Source of the DNA: Skermanella pratensis
GTDB taxonomy: Bacteria; Pseudomonadota; Alphaproteobacteria; Azospirillales; Azospirillaceae
DNA length: 64,000 bases
Direction of reading: 5' to 3'
Assembly: GCF_008843145.1 (NCBI RefSeq)
Contig: NZ_CP030265.1
Coordinates: 1,970,001 to 2,034,000, forward strand
In this document: piece after piece, positions 63,648 through 64,000 of the stretch
How positions within the stretch are numbered: the stretch's first letter is position 1
Layout of the letters: each line of letters begins with the position of its first letter
Program-made: the position numbers and the translations under genes
The notes under the pieces: model-generated
What the model was told of the DNA's origin: nothing
The model's database searches: none
Seen by the model: only the letters and a program-made list of their open reading frames with translations

Positions 63648-64000
63648 GTGGCTTTGGCCACGACACCTAGCTGGTGCAACACTGGACGCGTAACCCCCGG
63701 CCGTCTTCGAAGTGCCGGGGGCGGACTGGTCTCTCTGCCCGATCCACGCAGGACTATGTAGGCCCGTCGAAAGCCTCCTGGGCCGAAGGACCCTAGGCGA
63801 CACGGCGGCAGTTTGTGTGCATGCGCGACTTGGGGGCCTTGCTTCCAAGACGAGTTCACAATGTACTGAACACCACTGCATGCATCATGAGCACATGTCC
63901 AGGGCAAGTATGTGAATCCATCTAAAATGTTATGATTAGTTCTGCGCGATGCCTCCGCGGCCAGAGGTGAGCCAATCATCGATCATGCTTATCGGCATCA
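63648..64000. other. Gap at the window end
   Basis: No supported gene. The last 100 bp are AT-richer. A short hairpin-like CCCCCGGC...GCCGGGGG (about 63693-63721) follows the helicase stop and may be its terminator. Confidence 0.35.

Overview
The window is GC-rich, dense bacterial DNA. Its gene families (alphaproteobacterial TPR/TolB-type regulators, PRC-barrel secreted proteins, DUF2955/HlyD efflux, many IS21/IS66/IS3/IS1380 elements) suggest a Rhodospirillales alphaproteobacterium of the Azospirillum/Skermanella kind. That placement is inferred from family content and base composition, not from a marker gene.

Layout. (1) 1-10.2 kb is an ordinary envelope/stress block: the 3' part of a Do-type periplasmic protease, an AI-2E family exporter, several small secreted proteins and lipoproteins, two PRC-barrel proteins with long valine/proline/glutamine repeats, a DUF421 membrane protein and an MscS-type channel. 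A following membrane gene is cut by an ISAzo13-type remnant. (2) 11283-57021 is a mobile island of about 45.7 kb, bounded by identical 40-bp copies of a tRNA 3' half (probably tRNA-Met), each followed on the minus strand by its own terminator hairpin. A matching excisionase and tyrosine integrase lie just inside the right end. The island is a mosaic of insertion sequences and broken recombinases around four cargo blocks: a TPR regulator with MarC and a HlyD/DUF2955 efflux pair (16.7-22.7 kb); a type I Zorya anti-phage operon zorABCD with a divergent uncharacterised gene (27.5-36.2 kb); a MazEF-like toxin-antitoxin pair (43.7-44.3 kb); and a two-gene module of a SLATT-like DUF4231 membrane protein and a 1418-residue DUF4062/STAND-NTPase/25-HEAT-repeat protein (45.9-50.9 kb). 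(3) 57.0-64.0 kb looks like a second, tandem accessory segment: a broken XRE-type gene, an IS630-type transposase and a large Cas4-like nuclease/Dna2-like helicase.

Working hypothesis. The island is a defence island in which Zorya (membrane motor plus nuclease/helicase) and the STAND-HEAT/SLATT pair (probable sensor plus probable membrane effector) are the main functional cargo, with the nuclease-helicase as a possible third system next door. The STAND/SLATT pair is the best candidate for an undescribed system. The Zorya operon appears broken in zorA and zorC, but every break can be repaired by restoring one base, often in a short homopolymer. The same holds for most other frameshifts in the window, so sequence error is a serious alternative to real decay. 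The IS256 insertion in zorD is a real structural disruption.
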